A DNA stretch of 64,000 bases from Pantoea sp. A4 (lineage in GTDB: Bacteria > Pseudomonadota > Gammaproteobacteria > Enterobacterales > Enterobacteriaceae): NCBI RefSeq assembly GCF_000295955.2, contig NZ_ALXE01000049.1:1-64000 (forward strand), in the 5' to 3' direction. Positions 33,909 to 42,416 of the stretch are shown here, in pieces. The notes beneath the pieces were generated by a model, which was not told the DNA's origin, searched no databases, and saw only the letters and a program-made list of their open reading frames with translations. The position numbers were made by a program, and so were the translations under genes. The stretch's first letter is position 1. Every line of letters starts with the position of its first letter.

Positions 33909-34574
33909 ATGCAGAAGAAAAATCTAATTTGGGCGCTTACTTTGAGCGCCACCATGGTTCTGACCGGTTGTACGGTCAATCCTTATACCGGTGAATCAGA
34001 AGCGGGCAAATCGGGCATTGGTGCCGGAATTGGTGCGGCACTCGGTGCTGGCGTAGGGATGCTCTCCTCATCACGCCACGATCGCGGTAAGGGTGCATTA
34101 ATTGGTGCTGCTGCCGGGGCTGCATTGGGCGGAGGTGCAGGCTATTACATGGATGTGCAGGAGAAAAAACTACGCGACAAAATGCGCGGCACTGGCGTCA
34201 GCGTAACGCGTCAGGGCAACAACATCGTGCTCAACATGCCTAACAATGTGACCTTTGATTCCAACAGCAGCAACCTGAAACCGGCGGGCGCCAACACCCT
34301 GACCGGCGTAGCGATGGTGTTGAAAGAGTACAAAGACACGGATGTTAATATAGCTGGCTTTACCGACAGCACCGGTACCCGCTCGCTGAATATGCGCCTG
34401 TCTCAGCAGCGCGCAGACAGCGTGTCCAGCGCACTGATTTTACAGGGCGTTGACAGCGGCAGGTTGCGTACTCAGGGCATGGGACCAGACAACCCGGTTG
34501 CCAGCAACAGCACTGAGGCGGGTAAAGCGCAAAACCGCCGTGTTGAAATCACCCTGTCTCCACGCAATAGCTAA
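33909..34574 (+). CDS. yiaD: OmpA-like outer-membrane lipoprotein YiaD
   Basis: 221 residues (E. coli 219). A lipoprotein signal peptide ends at L-T-G-C (~21). A glycine-zipper segment (GKSGIGAGIGAALGAGVG, then GALIGAAAGAALGGGAGYYMD) precedes a C-terminal OmpA-type peptidoglycan-binding domain with NVTFDSNSSNLKP, GFTDSTGT and LSQQRADSVSSAL, and ends GKAQNRRVEITLSP. In E. coli it suppresses an assembly defect of BamD mutants. It has its own terminator. Confidence 0.96.
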   Translation: MQKKNLIWALTLSATMVLTGCTVNPYTGESEAGKSGIGAGIGAALGAGVGMLSSSRHDRGKGALIGAAAGAALGGGAGYYMDVQEKKLRDKMRGTGVSVTRQGNNIVLNMPNNVTFDSNSSNLKPAGANTLTGVAMVLKEYKDTDVNIAGFTDSTGTRSLNMRLSQQRADSVSSALILQGVDSGRLRTQGMGPDNPVASNSTEAGKAQNRRVEITLSPRNS

Positions 34575-34580
34575 TCGTTC

Positions 34581-34608
34581 GGCTCACCTCTGCTGGGTGA
34601 GCCTTTTC
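34581..34608 (+). terminator. Terminator of yiaD
   Basis: GGCTCACC (34581-34588) pairs with GGTGAGCC (34596-34603), followed by TTTTCTC, 7 nt after the yiaD stop. Confidence 0.85.
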
Positions 34609-34792
34609 TCTCCTGGCGCTATATCACGATTTTGTACCCGTGATTGGTCAAGACTCGCCAAATGTATCGGGTTAATTCTGAGACGGGTCGGAAACCCAAG
34701 CGCGGTGACAACGGTTTACCGCGACCAGCGCCCTGATTTTTGCCTGGTGGCTGTGCTAGTCTCTGGCAGTCTTCTCCTTACAGGTATTTTTA

Positions 34793-35821
34793 ATGAACAG
34801 CAGACCGCCGCGTGCCACCATCACGGACGTCGCTAAAACCGCTAAAACCGGCAAAACCAGCATCTCCCGTTATCTGAATGGGGAAAAACATTTGCTGTCT
34901 GATGACCTTCAAAGGCGTATCGAGCAGGCAATTGCCTTGCTGAACTATCGGCCCAATCAGATGGCTCGTGGCCTTAAACGCGGCAGAACCCGGTTGATTG
35001 GTGTGATCATTGCGGATATCACCAATCCCTATTCGGTTGAGGTGGTCTCGGGAATCGAAGCCGCCTGTCGCGAGCGCGGCTTTACACTGCTGATGTGCAA
35101 CACCAACAACAGAGTCGATCTCGAAGAACACTATTTGCAGCTGCTGAATAGCTACCAGGTGGAAGGTGTGGTGGTGAATGCTGTCGGTATGCGGGAAGAG
35201 GCGCTGAATCGCCTGCAAGAGTCAGCGCTACCGCTAGTGCTGATTGACCGTAAAATTCCTGACTTTACCTGTGATGCGGTTGGCCTGGATAACGCCGCGG
35301 CCACCCATGTTGTCACTCGCCATTTACTGGATAATGGCTTTAATGCGTTGCTGTTTCTCAGTGAACCGCTCGGTAGCGTCAATACGCGCCGTGAGCGCCT
35401 TGCTGCCTTCCATGACTGCTTAAGTCGTTTCCCTGACATTGCCCATGAGCATGCGGGCGTGCCGCTACACCAGCCAGAAAATATTGACCAAATCCTCAAA
35501 GATTTTTACCAGCGCCACGGTGAAAAGCGCTGCGCTGTCATTGCCGCTAACGGCTCGCTGACGTTACAGGTGGCCCTGGCCATGCAACGCTGCCAGCTTA
35601 AGCTGGGTGAGCATATGGGTTTGCTAGGCTTCGATGAACAAGAGTGGGCTGCGCTGGCGGGCCCTGGTATTACCACCTTAAAACAGCCCACCCGGCAAAT
35701 GGGCTATGCGGCTCTGGAACGCGTGATCGCACGTATTGAAGGCGACGAACATCTGCCCCTCAGCGAGCAAATGTTTGAGGGTGAGCTGGTCATTCGCGGC
35801 TCCAGCCAACCGCTGGGCTAA
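34793..35821 (+). CDS. LacI-family transcriptional regulator
   Basis: 342 residues. The N-terminal helix-turn-helix (ATITDVAKTAKTGKTSISRYLNG) and hinge (YRPNQMARGLKRGRTRLIGVII) are followed by a periplasmic-binding-fold effector domain. It resembles PtxS/KdgR-type regulators of gluconate and ketogluconate metabolism. It lies directly before ghrB (2-ketoaldonate reductase), which supports that role. A near-palindrome centred on AACGGTTT at 34709-34718 upstream could be an autoregulatory operator, but this is a guess. The effector is not determined. Confidence 0.82.
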   Translation: MNSRPPRATITDVAKTAKTGKTSISRYLNGEKHLLSDDLQRRIEQAIALLNYRPNQMARGLKRGRTRLIGVIIADITNPYSVEVVSGIEAACRERGFTLLMCNTNNRVDLEEHYLQLLNSYQVEGVVVNAVGMREEALNRLQESALPLVLIDRKIPDFTCDAVGLDNAAATHVVTRHLLDNGFNALLFLSEPLGSVNTRRERLAAFHDCLSRFPDIAHEHAGVPLHQPENIDQILKDFYQRHGEKRCAVIAANGSLTLQVALAMQRCQLKLGEHMGLLGFDEQEWAALAGPGITTLKQPTRQMGYAALERVIARIEGDEHLPLSEQMFEGELVIRGSSQPLG

Positions 35822-35971
35822 GCAACATGCTGTAGGATTTCGGTTGTAGCGCTCTGCACGCCAATAGTGTTAACTGTTCGGGCTAAAACAACTCAACATC
35901 ACTGCACCATGCACACGTTTTTTGCGGGTAGCGCACACCCCCTACCCACCGCAATTCACAAGGAACCTGCA

Positions 35972-36946
35972 ATGAAGCCGAATGTCATTTTGTACAAAAC
36001 ACTCCCGGACGATCTGCGCCAAAAGCTGGATGCCCAGTTTAACGTGACAGAAATTCCCGATTTGTCCGCTGAGAATCAGAAAAAATATGCTCACGCGTTG
36101 GCGGAAGCGCAGGGTCTGTTAGGGTCTGGCGACAAAGTGGATAGTGACCTGCTGGCAAACATGCCGCATCTGCGTGCCTGTTCGACCATTTCAGTTGGCT
36201 ATGACAACTTTGATGTTAACGCGATGAGCCAACGTAACGTGGTATTGATGCATACGCCCACGGTACTGACCGAAACAGTAGCCGATACCCTGATGGCGCT
36301 GGTTTTGAGCAGCGCACGCCGCGTCACCGAACTGGACGCCTGGGTCAAAGCCGGGCAGTGGAAAGAGAGCGTGACGCCAGCGGAATATGGCGTGGATGTC
36401 CATCATAAAACGTTAGGCGTTGTGGGAATGGGCCGCATTGGTCTGGCACTGGCTCAGCGTGCCCACTTTGGCTTCAGTATGCCCATTCTGTATAACGCGC
36501 GCAGCGTACATAAAGAGGCTGAAGACCGCTTTGGCGCACAGCGTGTTGACCTCGAAACGCTGCTGAAAGAGAGCGATTTCGTCTGCATCATCCTGCCGTT
36601 AACCGAGCAGACTCATCACTTGATTGGTGCCGAACAGCTGAAGTTAATGAAGAAAAGCGGCATTCTCATCAATGCTGGCCGTGGCCCGGTAGTCGATGAA
36701 AACGCACTGATCGCGGCCCTGCAAGCTGGCACTATTCATGCGGCAGGTCTGGACGTCTTTGAGCAGGAGCCGGTTCCGGCAAACTCCGAACTACTCAAGC
36801 TGCCAAACGTCGTCGCATTACCGCACATTGGTTCCGCTACCCATGAAACCCGCTATGGCATGATGCGTGATGCGGTAGATAACCTGATTGCAGCGCTTCA
36901 AGGCAAACTGGAGAAGAACTGCGTTAACCCTGAAGCCGCGTCGTAA
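35972..36946 (+). CDS. ghrB: Glyoxylate/hydroxypyruvate and 2-ketogluconate reductase GhrB
   Basis: NADPH-dependent 2-hydroxyacid dehydrogenase that reduces glyoxylate, hydroxypyruvate and 2-keto-gluconates in the cytoplasm. 324 residues, as in E. coli, from MKPNVILYKTLPDDLRQKL at 35972 with AAGGAA upstream. VVGMGRIG (~150) is the Rossmann motif. The catalytic triad is Arg in NAGRGPVVDE, Glu in DVFEQEP and His in LPHIGSAT. It follows a LacI-type gene by 150 nt and probably belongs to its regulon. Confidence 0.96.
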   Translation: MKPNVILYKTLPDDLRQKLDAQFNVTEIPDLSAENQKKYAHALAEAQGLLGSGDKVDSDLLANMPHLRACSTISVGYDNFDVNAMSQRNVVLMHTPTVLTETVADTLMALVLSSARRVTELDAWVKAGQWKESVTPAEYGVDVHHKTLGVVGMGRIGLALAQRAHFGFSMPILYNARSVHKEAEDRFGAQRVDLETLLKESDFVCIILPLTEQTHHLIGAEQLKLMKKSGILINAGRGPVVDENALIAALQAGTIHAAGLDVFEQEPVPANSELLKLPNVVALPHIGSATHETRYGMMRDAVDNLIAALQGKLEKNCVNPEAAS

Positions 36947-37026
36947 AACCTTCGGCTCCCCATTGCACCTGCGTCTGGCGGGCGTTATGGTGGAGCCCCA
37001 TTCCGCAGGAAACGTTATAAACCGCT

Positions 37027-38274
37027 ATGTCTTTTTCTCAGTTCGGCGACAAATTCACGCAAAATTCCGGTATTTCACGTCTGATGGAAGATATGGGCGA
37101 AGGACTACGCACGCCTGGCACGATTATGCTTGGTGGCGGTAATCCCGCGCAGATCCCCGCCATGAATGACTATTTCCAGCAGCTGCTGGCGCAGATGTTA
37201 AGCGAAGGCAAGCTCACCGAGGCGCTGTGCAATTATGATGGCCCGCGCGGAAAAGCGGTGCTGTTGGAAGCATTAGCTGGCATGCTGCGTGAAGAACTTG
37301 GCTGGCCAGTTACGGCAAAAAATATCGCCCTGACCAACGGCAGTCAGAGCGCCTTTTTCTATCTGTTCAATCTGTTTGCCGGACGCCGGGCGGATGGCAG
37401 TAAAAAACGCGTACTGTTCCCACTGGCCCCTGAATATCTCGGTTATGCCGATGCGGGCCTGGATGAAGGCCTGTTTGTCGCGGCCAAACCCAATATTGAA
37501 CTGCTGCCGGAAGGGCAGTTTAAATACCATGTGGATTTCGAGCATCTGCCGCTACAGGATGATATTGGCCTGATTTGCGTCTCACGCCCGACCAACCCAA
37601 CCGGCAACGTCATCACCGATGATGAACTGCGCCAGTTGGATGCCCTGGCTCAACAGCGGCAAATTCCGCTGTTGATTGATAACGCTTACGGTATCCCCTT
37701 CCCTGGCATTATTTTTAGCGACGTTCGCCCTCTGTGGAACCCTAACGTGATCCTGTGTATGAGCCTGTCCAAACTGGGGCTGCCAGGCGCACGTTGCGGT
37801 ATCGTCGTTGCCGATGAAAGCACCATTGATGCTATCAGCAACATGAACGGCATTATCAGCCTGGCACCGGGTAGCGTGGGGCCAGCCATGGCGTGTGAGA
37901 TGGTTAAACGTGGCGATCTGCTACGCCTGTCCGAAACGGTAATTAAGCCTTTCTATCAGGAAAAAGTGGCGCGTACGCTGGCCATTATTCGACGTCATAT
38001 TCCCGAGGAACGTTGCCTGATCCACAAACCAGAAGGGGCAATTTTCCTTTGGTTATGGTTCCGCGACCTGCCAGTCAGCACCGAAGTGTTGTACCAGCGC
38101 CTCAAGGCGCGCGGTGTGTTGATGGTTCCAGGTCACTTCTTCTTCCCAGGTCTGGAACAAGAGTGGCCGCATACCCATCAATGTATGCGTATGAACTACG
38201 TGCCGGATGACGCGCAAATTGAACAGGCGGTCGCGATTCTGGCTGAAGAGCTGGAACTGATCTGGCAAGCTTAA
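37027..38274 (+). CDS. avtA: Valine--pyruvate aminotransferase AvtA
   Basis: Class I/II PLP aminotransferase that forms valine from 2-ketoisovalerate using alanine. 415 residues (E. coli 417). Opening MSFSQFGDKFTQNSGISRLM, then MLGGGNPAQIPAM and CNYDGPRGK match the family. SRPTNPTGNVIT binds the cofactor region, SLSKLGLPGARCG contains the Schiff-base lysine, and PHTHQCMRMNYV holds the substrate-carboxylate arginine. It has a strong terminator 50 nt downstream. Confidence 0.96.
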   Translation: MSFSQFGDKFTQNSGISRLMEDMGEGLRTPGTIMLGGGNPAQIPAMNDYFQQLLAQMLSEGKLTEALCNYDGPRGKAVLLEALAGMLREELGWPVTAKNIALTNGSQSAFFYLFNLFAGRRADGSKKRVLFPLAPEYLGYADAGLDEGLFVAAKPNIELLPEGQFKYHVDFEHLPLQDDIGLICVSRPTNPTGNVITDDELRQLDALAQQRQIPLLIDNAYGIPFPGIIFSDVRPLWNPNVILCMSLSKLGLPGARCGIVVADESTIDAISNMNGIISLAPGSVGPAMACEMVKRGDLLRLSETVIKPFYQEKVARTLAIIRRHIPEERCLIHKPEGAIFLWLWFRDLPVSTEVLYQRLKARGVLMVPGHFFFPGLEQEWPHTHQCMRMNYVPDDAQIEQAVAILAEELELIWQA

Positions 38275-38325
38275 GCCAGACTGACGGCACTTAAGCGTTA
38301 GCGGGTTAATCCAGCGCTTCACTCC

Positions 38326-38366
38326 CTCTTCGCACCTTGAGCAAGGTGCGAAGAGTCTTCTTCCCC
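38326..38366 (+). terminator. Terminator of avtA
   Basis: A perfect 13-bp stem, CTCTTCGCACCTT (38326-38338) with AAGGTGCGAAGAG (38343-38355), loop GAGC, followed by a pyrimidine-rich tail. Confidence 0.8.
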
Positions 38367-38542
38367 TCTGTCACAGAAATCCGCCTGCCAGCCGCGATTC
38401 GCCCACGACATCGGTTATGATGATGAATATGTACAAGCTTTGTTCGCGTTAACACCGCGATCGGGTGTATTGTTTAAATTGCATGCTTCTTTAATTACAT
38501 CATTGATAAAAATGGATATCTCAATTAACAAGGAACAAGACA

Positions 38543-39451
38543 ATGTCAGTCAAAGATATGCTGCTAGCCCTGTGTGTCGTCGTTGCCTGGGGCATCAATT
38601 TTGTGGTGATCAAGGTTGGATTGCAGGGCATGCCCCCCTTTTTACTGGCCGGTTTGCGTTTTACCCTGGTCGCGTTTCCAGCGATTTTCTTTATTCGCCG
38701 CCCGGCCGTTCCGCTGCGTTGGCTGGTGCTCTATGGCATGACGATTAGCTTTGGTCAGTTCGCCTTTTTATTCCTCGCCATCAAACTCGGCATGCCAGCG
38801 GGCATCGCCTCTCTGGTTCTCCAGGCGCAGGCATTTTTCACGCTGGTGTTGGGCGCGCTGCTGCTAGCAGAGAAGCTGAGCTGGAATCACATCCTCGGTA
38901 TGGTTATCGCTACGCTGGGTATTTTTCTCCTCGCAAGCGACGGAATGAGTGGACAGGCCGGGGCTGGCATTACGCTCACTACCATGATGCTGACACTGGC
39001 CGCCGCACTTTCATGGGGAATGGGCAACATCACCAATAAGATGATTATGCGTAACCACAGCGTCCCGGTCATGTCGCTGGTGGTCTGGAGTGCCCTTATC
39101 CCGATCGTACCGTTTTTTGCCTGCTCGCTGCTGTTTGACGGCAAAGCCGCGATGATAAACAGCCTGCTGAATATCTCTCTGCAAACCGTGCTGGCTCTGG
39201 TCTACCTCGCTTTTATTGCCACCATCGTCGGCTACGCGATTTGGGGCAACCTGTTGAGTCGCTATGAGACGTGGCGAGTTGCGCCTCTCTCGCTGCTGGT
39301 TCCGGTGATCGGATTACTCAGTGCAGCACTGTTGCTGGGTGAGACGTTAAGTGGCCAGGAGTTGGCTGGGGTGTGCGTGATTGTCATCGGTCTGCTGGTC
39401 AATGTCTTTGGCGGCGTGATTAAGCAGCGCTGGCTGAATTACGCTGAGTAG
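38543..39451 (+). CDS. eamA: O-acetylserine/cysteine exporter EamA
   Basis: Inner-membrane DMT-superfamily exporter; E. coli EamA (YdeD) exports O-acetylserine and cysteine-pathway metabolites. 302 residues (E. coli 299) with ten predicted helices in two EamA repeats. MSVKDMLLALCVVVAWGINFVVIKVGL, GLRFTLVAFPAIFF, SLVLQAQAFFTLVLGA and RYETWRVAPLSLLVPV in pieces match closely. AAGGA lies 11 nt upstream of ATG. The gene is not next to avtA in E. coli, so the neighbourhood is different. Confidence 0.9.
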   Translation: MSVKDMLLALCVVVAWGINFVVIKVGLQGMPPFLLAGLRFTLVAFPAIFFIRRPAVPLRWLVLYGMTISFGQFAFLFLAIKLGMPAGIASLVLQAQAFFTLVLGALLLAEKLSWNHILGMVIATLGIFLLASDGMSGQAGAGITLTTMMLTLAAALSWGMGNITNKMIMRNHSVPVMSLVVWSALIPIVPFFACSLLFDGKAAMINSLLNISLQTVLALVYLAFIATIVGYAIWGNLLSRYETWRVAPLSLLVPVIGLLSAALLLGETLSGQELAGVCVIVIGLLVNVFGGVIKQRWLNYAE

Positions 39452-39462
39452 TGGTGAGCAGA

Positions 39463-39482
39463 CAGCGCCGCATCCGGCGCTG
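39463..39482. terminator. Bidirectional hairpin between eamA and the SnoaL-like gene
   Basis: CAGCGCCG (39463-39470) pairs with CGGCGCTG (39475-39482), loop CATC, extended outward by GAGCA/TGCTC. It lies between two convergent stop codons. Confidence 0.7.
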
Positions 39483-39487
39483 CTCTG

Positions 39488-39937
39488 TCAGAACATGCTG
39501 TTACCGCTGACGGTTTTGTCAGGCACCACTTGGGTTACGTCCCAGTGCTCAACAATTTTATGCTGCGGGTCGAGACGGAAAATATCGACAATCGCCTTCG
39601 TTTCACCCGCTTCACGACCGGTCGTTTTAACGTGCAGAATCACATAGTCGCCATCGGCGAAGGTGCGCACAATTTCACTGTGCGAATGCGGGTATTTTTG
39701 CTGGAGAAACGCGACGAAGTGACGAAAGCCTTCAATGCCATCCTGCGCGCCAGGATTGTGCTGTTTGTAGTCATTGCCAAGATATGGTCGCGCGGCATCA
39801 AAGTTCTTCTCATTCAGCCCCTTATTGTAGAAATTCACTACATTTTGAATGTTTTGCTTTTCAGCTGGGCTTTCGGCGGCCAGTGCACTGCCGCTCAGAA
39901 CGGCAAACGCCAGCAGGGCGGTAAGGGTTCTCTTCAT
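39488..39937 (-). CDS. Secreted SnoaL-like (NTF2-fold) protein
   Basis: 149 residues. A signal peptide covers ~1-20 (MKRTLTALLAFAVLSGSALA, then AESP). The mature domain is an NTF2/SnoaL-like fold: NVVNFYNKGLNEKNFDAARPYL, YKQHNPGAQDGIEGFRHFVA and VEHWDVTQVVPD. Similar proteins are common in bacteria as predicted ester cyclases or binding proteins of unknown substrate. It is a single gene, convergent with eamA. I do not assign a reaction. Confidence 0.8.
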   Translation of the reverse strand: MKRTLTALLAFAVLSGSALAAESPAEKQNIQNVVNFYNKGLNEKNFDAARPYLGNDYKQHNPGAQDGIEGFRHFVAFLQQKYPHSHSEIVRTFADGDYVILHVKTTGREAGETKAIVDIFRLDPQHKIVEHWDVTQVVPDKTVSGNSMF

Positions 39938-40021
39938 CGCTTGCTCCGGTTGAGTTTTCCTTTCGGCAGCATAGCACTTCCTCGCGCGGCATCAGCCTGA
40001 CAACGCACGGGTTGAGAAAAC

Positions 40022-40050
40022 AAAAAACCCGGACTTCTCAGCCCGGGTTT
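40022..40050 (-). terminator. Terminator of ibpA
   Basis: AAACCCGG (40025-40032) pairs with CCGGGTTT (40043-40050) and is followed on the minus strand by TTTTTT-type sequence. It lies ~30 nt past ibpA. Confidence 0.85.
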
Positions 40051-40080
40051 GCTCACCATGATTTACGCTACAAACTTCGC

Positions 40081-40497
40081 TTATTTAAGGATTTCAATCC
40101 GGCGCGGTTTGGCTTCTTCAGGAACGATACGTTCCAGATCGATACTCAGTAAGCCATTTTCCAGCTTCGCATCGCGCACAACGATATGATCAGCCAGTTG
40201 GAATTTGCGTTCAAAATTGCGTTCGGCGATACCCTGATAGAGGTATTTACGCTCCGGCTGCGCTTCCGGGTGGGCACCGCGCACAATCAGCACGTTGTCA
40301 TGGGCAGTAATCTCCAGTTCAGCCTGGGAGAAACCGGCCACGGCAATGGTAATTCGGTAGTGGTTCTCATCCACCAGTTCTACGTTATAAGGAGGGTAGC
40401 CGCCGTTGGTCTGGCTCTGATTAGATTCCAGCAAATTGAACAGGCGATCAAAACCGATAGCAGAACGATAAAGTGGGGAGAGATCAAAATTACGCAT
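40081..40497 (-). CDS. ibpA: Small heat shock protein IbpA
   Basis: ATP-independent holdase that binds unfolding proteins in inclusion bodies for refolding by DnaK/ClpB. 138 codons including stop give 138 residues (E. coli 137) from MRNFDLSPLYRSAIGFDRLF at 40497. The alpha-crystallin domain spans ~35-125, with ELEITAHDNVLIVRGAH and YLYQGIAERNFERKFQL, and the C-terminal I-x-I anchor is IEI. No ibpB follows before yidQ/yidR genes, as expected for single-sHsp Erwiniaceae. The long leader probably holds an RNA thermometer. Confidence 0.97.
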   Translation of the reverse strand: MRNFDLSPLYRSAIGFDRLFNLLESNQSQTNGGYPPYNVELVDENHYRITIAVAGFSQAELEITAHDNVLIVRGAHPEAQPERKYLYQGIAERNFERKFQLADHIVVRDAKLENGLLSIDLERIVPEEAKPRRIEILK

Positions 40498-40688
40498 GTT
40501 AAGACTCCTGAATTTCAGCAAGTTTTTTGCGACCTTCCACAATGGACAGATCGTTGATTGAACAGCCATCCCTGTCGGCAATGGCTTTCGCATCTGAACT
40601 ATAAATGGGCGCTGACCACCATAATTCAACCCTCGATGTGCATTTTTTTTCGCCATCCTGCGGAAATGGCATACACTCAGATTTCAAC
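40498..40688 (-). promoter_or_regulatory. ibpA heat-shock promoter and candidate ROSE-type leader
   Basis: On the minus strand, GTTGAAA (40682-40688) and CCATTT (40664-40669) resemble the sigma-32 -35 and -10 boxes with a 12-nt spacer. The leader of ~150 nt ends with TTGCTGAAATTCAGGAG, in which TTGCT can pair with the AGGAG ribosome binding site, the hallmark of ROSE thermometers on small heat shock genes. The folding is inferred by eye. Confidence 0.6.
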
Positions 40689-40783
40689 TCTTTTGAACCC
40701 CGCGCACATCGCCGCAGAGTGAAGGCGCTTTCAGAAGGACATTCTCAGCCACCGCGATACCGTGACTGAAGGGATTAAATCTA

Positions 40784-41179
40784 ATGAAGAAGATGATAAA
40801 GAAAATGCCGCTGGCAGGGATGTTGGTGTGCTGTTCTGTCACCTCGGGTTGCGCCAGTGTGATGTCGCATACGGGTGGTGAGCCTGGCTATTACTCCGGC
40901 ACCCGCGCCAGCGCTGATGTACTGTCTGATGGTAATGCCAGTTGGGCAATGAAACCTCTTGCTCTGATCGATCTTCCTTTCTCTGCGGTTATGGATACGG
41001 TTTTACTGCCGTGGGACTATTTCCGTGACGGCAGTAAAGATCCTGCACACCAGTCAATACGCGATCGCGTACTGACCAGCGAGCAGCAAAATCACACCAG
41101 TGAAAGCCTTGCTCAGGCAGCTACCGGTCCTGGTGGCCCCGACCACGGCGGCCCGGCTAGCGGTGGGCATCGGCCATAA
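40784..41179 (+). CDS. yidQ: YceK/YidQ family lipoprotein
   Basis: 131 residues of the DUF1375 family. A signal peptide ends at a lipobox-like T-S-G-C (~23). GGEPGYYSGTRASADVL and LIDLPFSAVMDTVLLPWDYF match E. coli YidQ. The C-terminal tail after ~105 is Gly/Pro/His-rich and probably disordered. It is divergent from ibpA, as in E. coli, and its 3' end overlaps that of the convergent yidR by 23 nt. Confidence 0.88.
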   Translation: MKKMIKKMPLAGMLVCCSVTSGCASVMSHTGGEPGYYSGTRASADVLSDGNASWAMKPLALIDLPFSAVMDTVLLPWDYFRDGSKDPAHQSIRDRVLTSEQQNHTSESLAQAATGPGGPDHGGPASGGHRP

Positions 41180-42413
41180 AGAGCTGCCGCCACCCATCAA
41201 CATCCCGCATAAAGGCGATATGCTGCCCGTCCGGGGACCAAACCACAGCATCTGCCGAAGGGGGCTGTTCGCTACGCGCGGTTAAACGCTGACAGTCGCC
41301 GGTTTTGATGTCACAACGCATCACGCTGTTATCCGCCACGAAAGCCACCGCCTCACCTTGTGGGTGCCAGCTAAAGGCCGACTGAATGCTGCTGGTCAGA
41401 TGGGTTATCTGCTTCGGTGTTCCACCGTTGGGTGACACCGTCCAGAGCTGAATACACCCACGGTCATCGGCCTGTAAAAAGGCAATCGCACTGCCATCCG
41501 GCGAGGCGCGCAGCCAATGACGCGGTTGCAAGGCCAGGCCACGCCCAAAGGTGAGTCGCCGCTGCTCTACGCCCGCGGGTGGCGCTGGCAATCGCCGTTC
41601 GCTGCCTTCCAGTGGCGCATGACCAGCGCGGGCATAGTCAGACAGCGCTTCTGGCAGGTCGACAATAAACACTTCTGGCACTTTTTCCCCCGAGGCTGAA
41701 AGCGTGTCGCCAATAAAGGCAATCGCCCATCGCTGCCAGCTTCCATCACTTTTGCGATAGCCTTGGGTACCAATCCAGCCCTCTTCATATGCCCGGTTGA
41801 TTTGATCGCTTCCTGCGACAGGCGTTGACGTCGTCTGGCTGACCAGCACGCAGAAGTGGCTGCCGCCATATTCACGTGGGTGCTGTTTTACTGGCTCCAC
41901 GGCACGCAGTGGGACAGCAACACCAACATTACGTAGCTCTTCAGCCGGGTTTTGCTCATGCAGCACATGATCGTTGTAGGTAAAACTCAGACGGGTGCCA
42001 TCCGGGCTAAACACATGCACATGGGATCCACCGCGCAATGCGCCGGGCGTGAAAGGCGCAGTGATGTCACAGGCATCAAGATTCTCCGCCTGCTGCTGCT
42101 GGATTATCACACCGCGCCGATGGTGAAAATCATACTGCCACTGGGCATCAGGATGTTCCGGGCCATGAATACAGACATAACGCGCGGGCAGGTCGGGACT
42201 GACCGTCACGACCCCGACATGTGCACCATCGCGGGCCTGGTACAACAGCTCCACCGCACCACTCTCTACATTGACGCGTTCAATGGTCAGGCCGGTAAAG
42301 GATGCCCCGGACGGACGGACATCAAATGCCAGCCACTGGCTATCTGCTGTCCAGACGTTGATATTGGTTAACTGATGGTGGCGCTGTGCGAAAGTAAGCT
42401 GTTTTTCCTGCAT
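41157..42413 (-). CDS. yidR: DUF3748 beta-propeller-like protein YidR
   Basis: 418 residues (E. coli 415). TolB/WD-like repeats recur: VHVFSPDGTRLSFTYND, LRASPDGSAIAFLQADDRG, FSWHPQGEAVAFVADN and VVWSPDGQHIAFMRD. No signal peptide is evident. The function is unknown. It starts 3 nt after yidA, so the two form an operon, and it is convergent with and overlapping yidQ. Confidence 0.9.
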   Translation of the reverse strand: MQEKQLTFAQRHHQLTNINVWTADSQWLAFDVRPSGASFTGLTIERVNVESGAVELLYQARDGAHVGVVTVSPDLPARYVCIHGPEHPDAQWQYDFHHRRGVIIQQQQAENLDACDITAPFTPGALRGGSHVHVFSPDGTRLSFTYNDHVLHEQNPAEELRNVGVAVPLRAVEPVKQHPREYGGSHFCVLVSQTTSTPVAGSDQINRAYEEGWIGTQGYRKSDGSWQRWAIAFIGDTLSASGEKVPEVFIVDLPEALSDYARAGHAPLEGSERRLPAPPAGVEQRRLTFGRGLALQPRHWLRASPDGSAIAFLQADDRGCIQLWTVSPNGGTPKQITHLTSSIQSAFSWHPQGEAVAFVADNSVMRCDIKTGDCQRLTARSEQPPSADAVVWSPDGQHIAFMRDVDGWRQLFMADAHR

Positions 42414-42416
42414 GAG

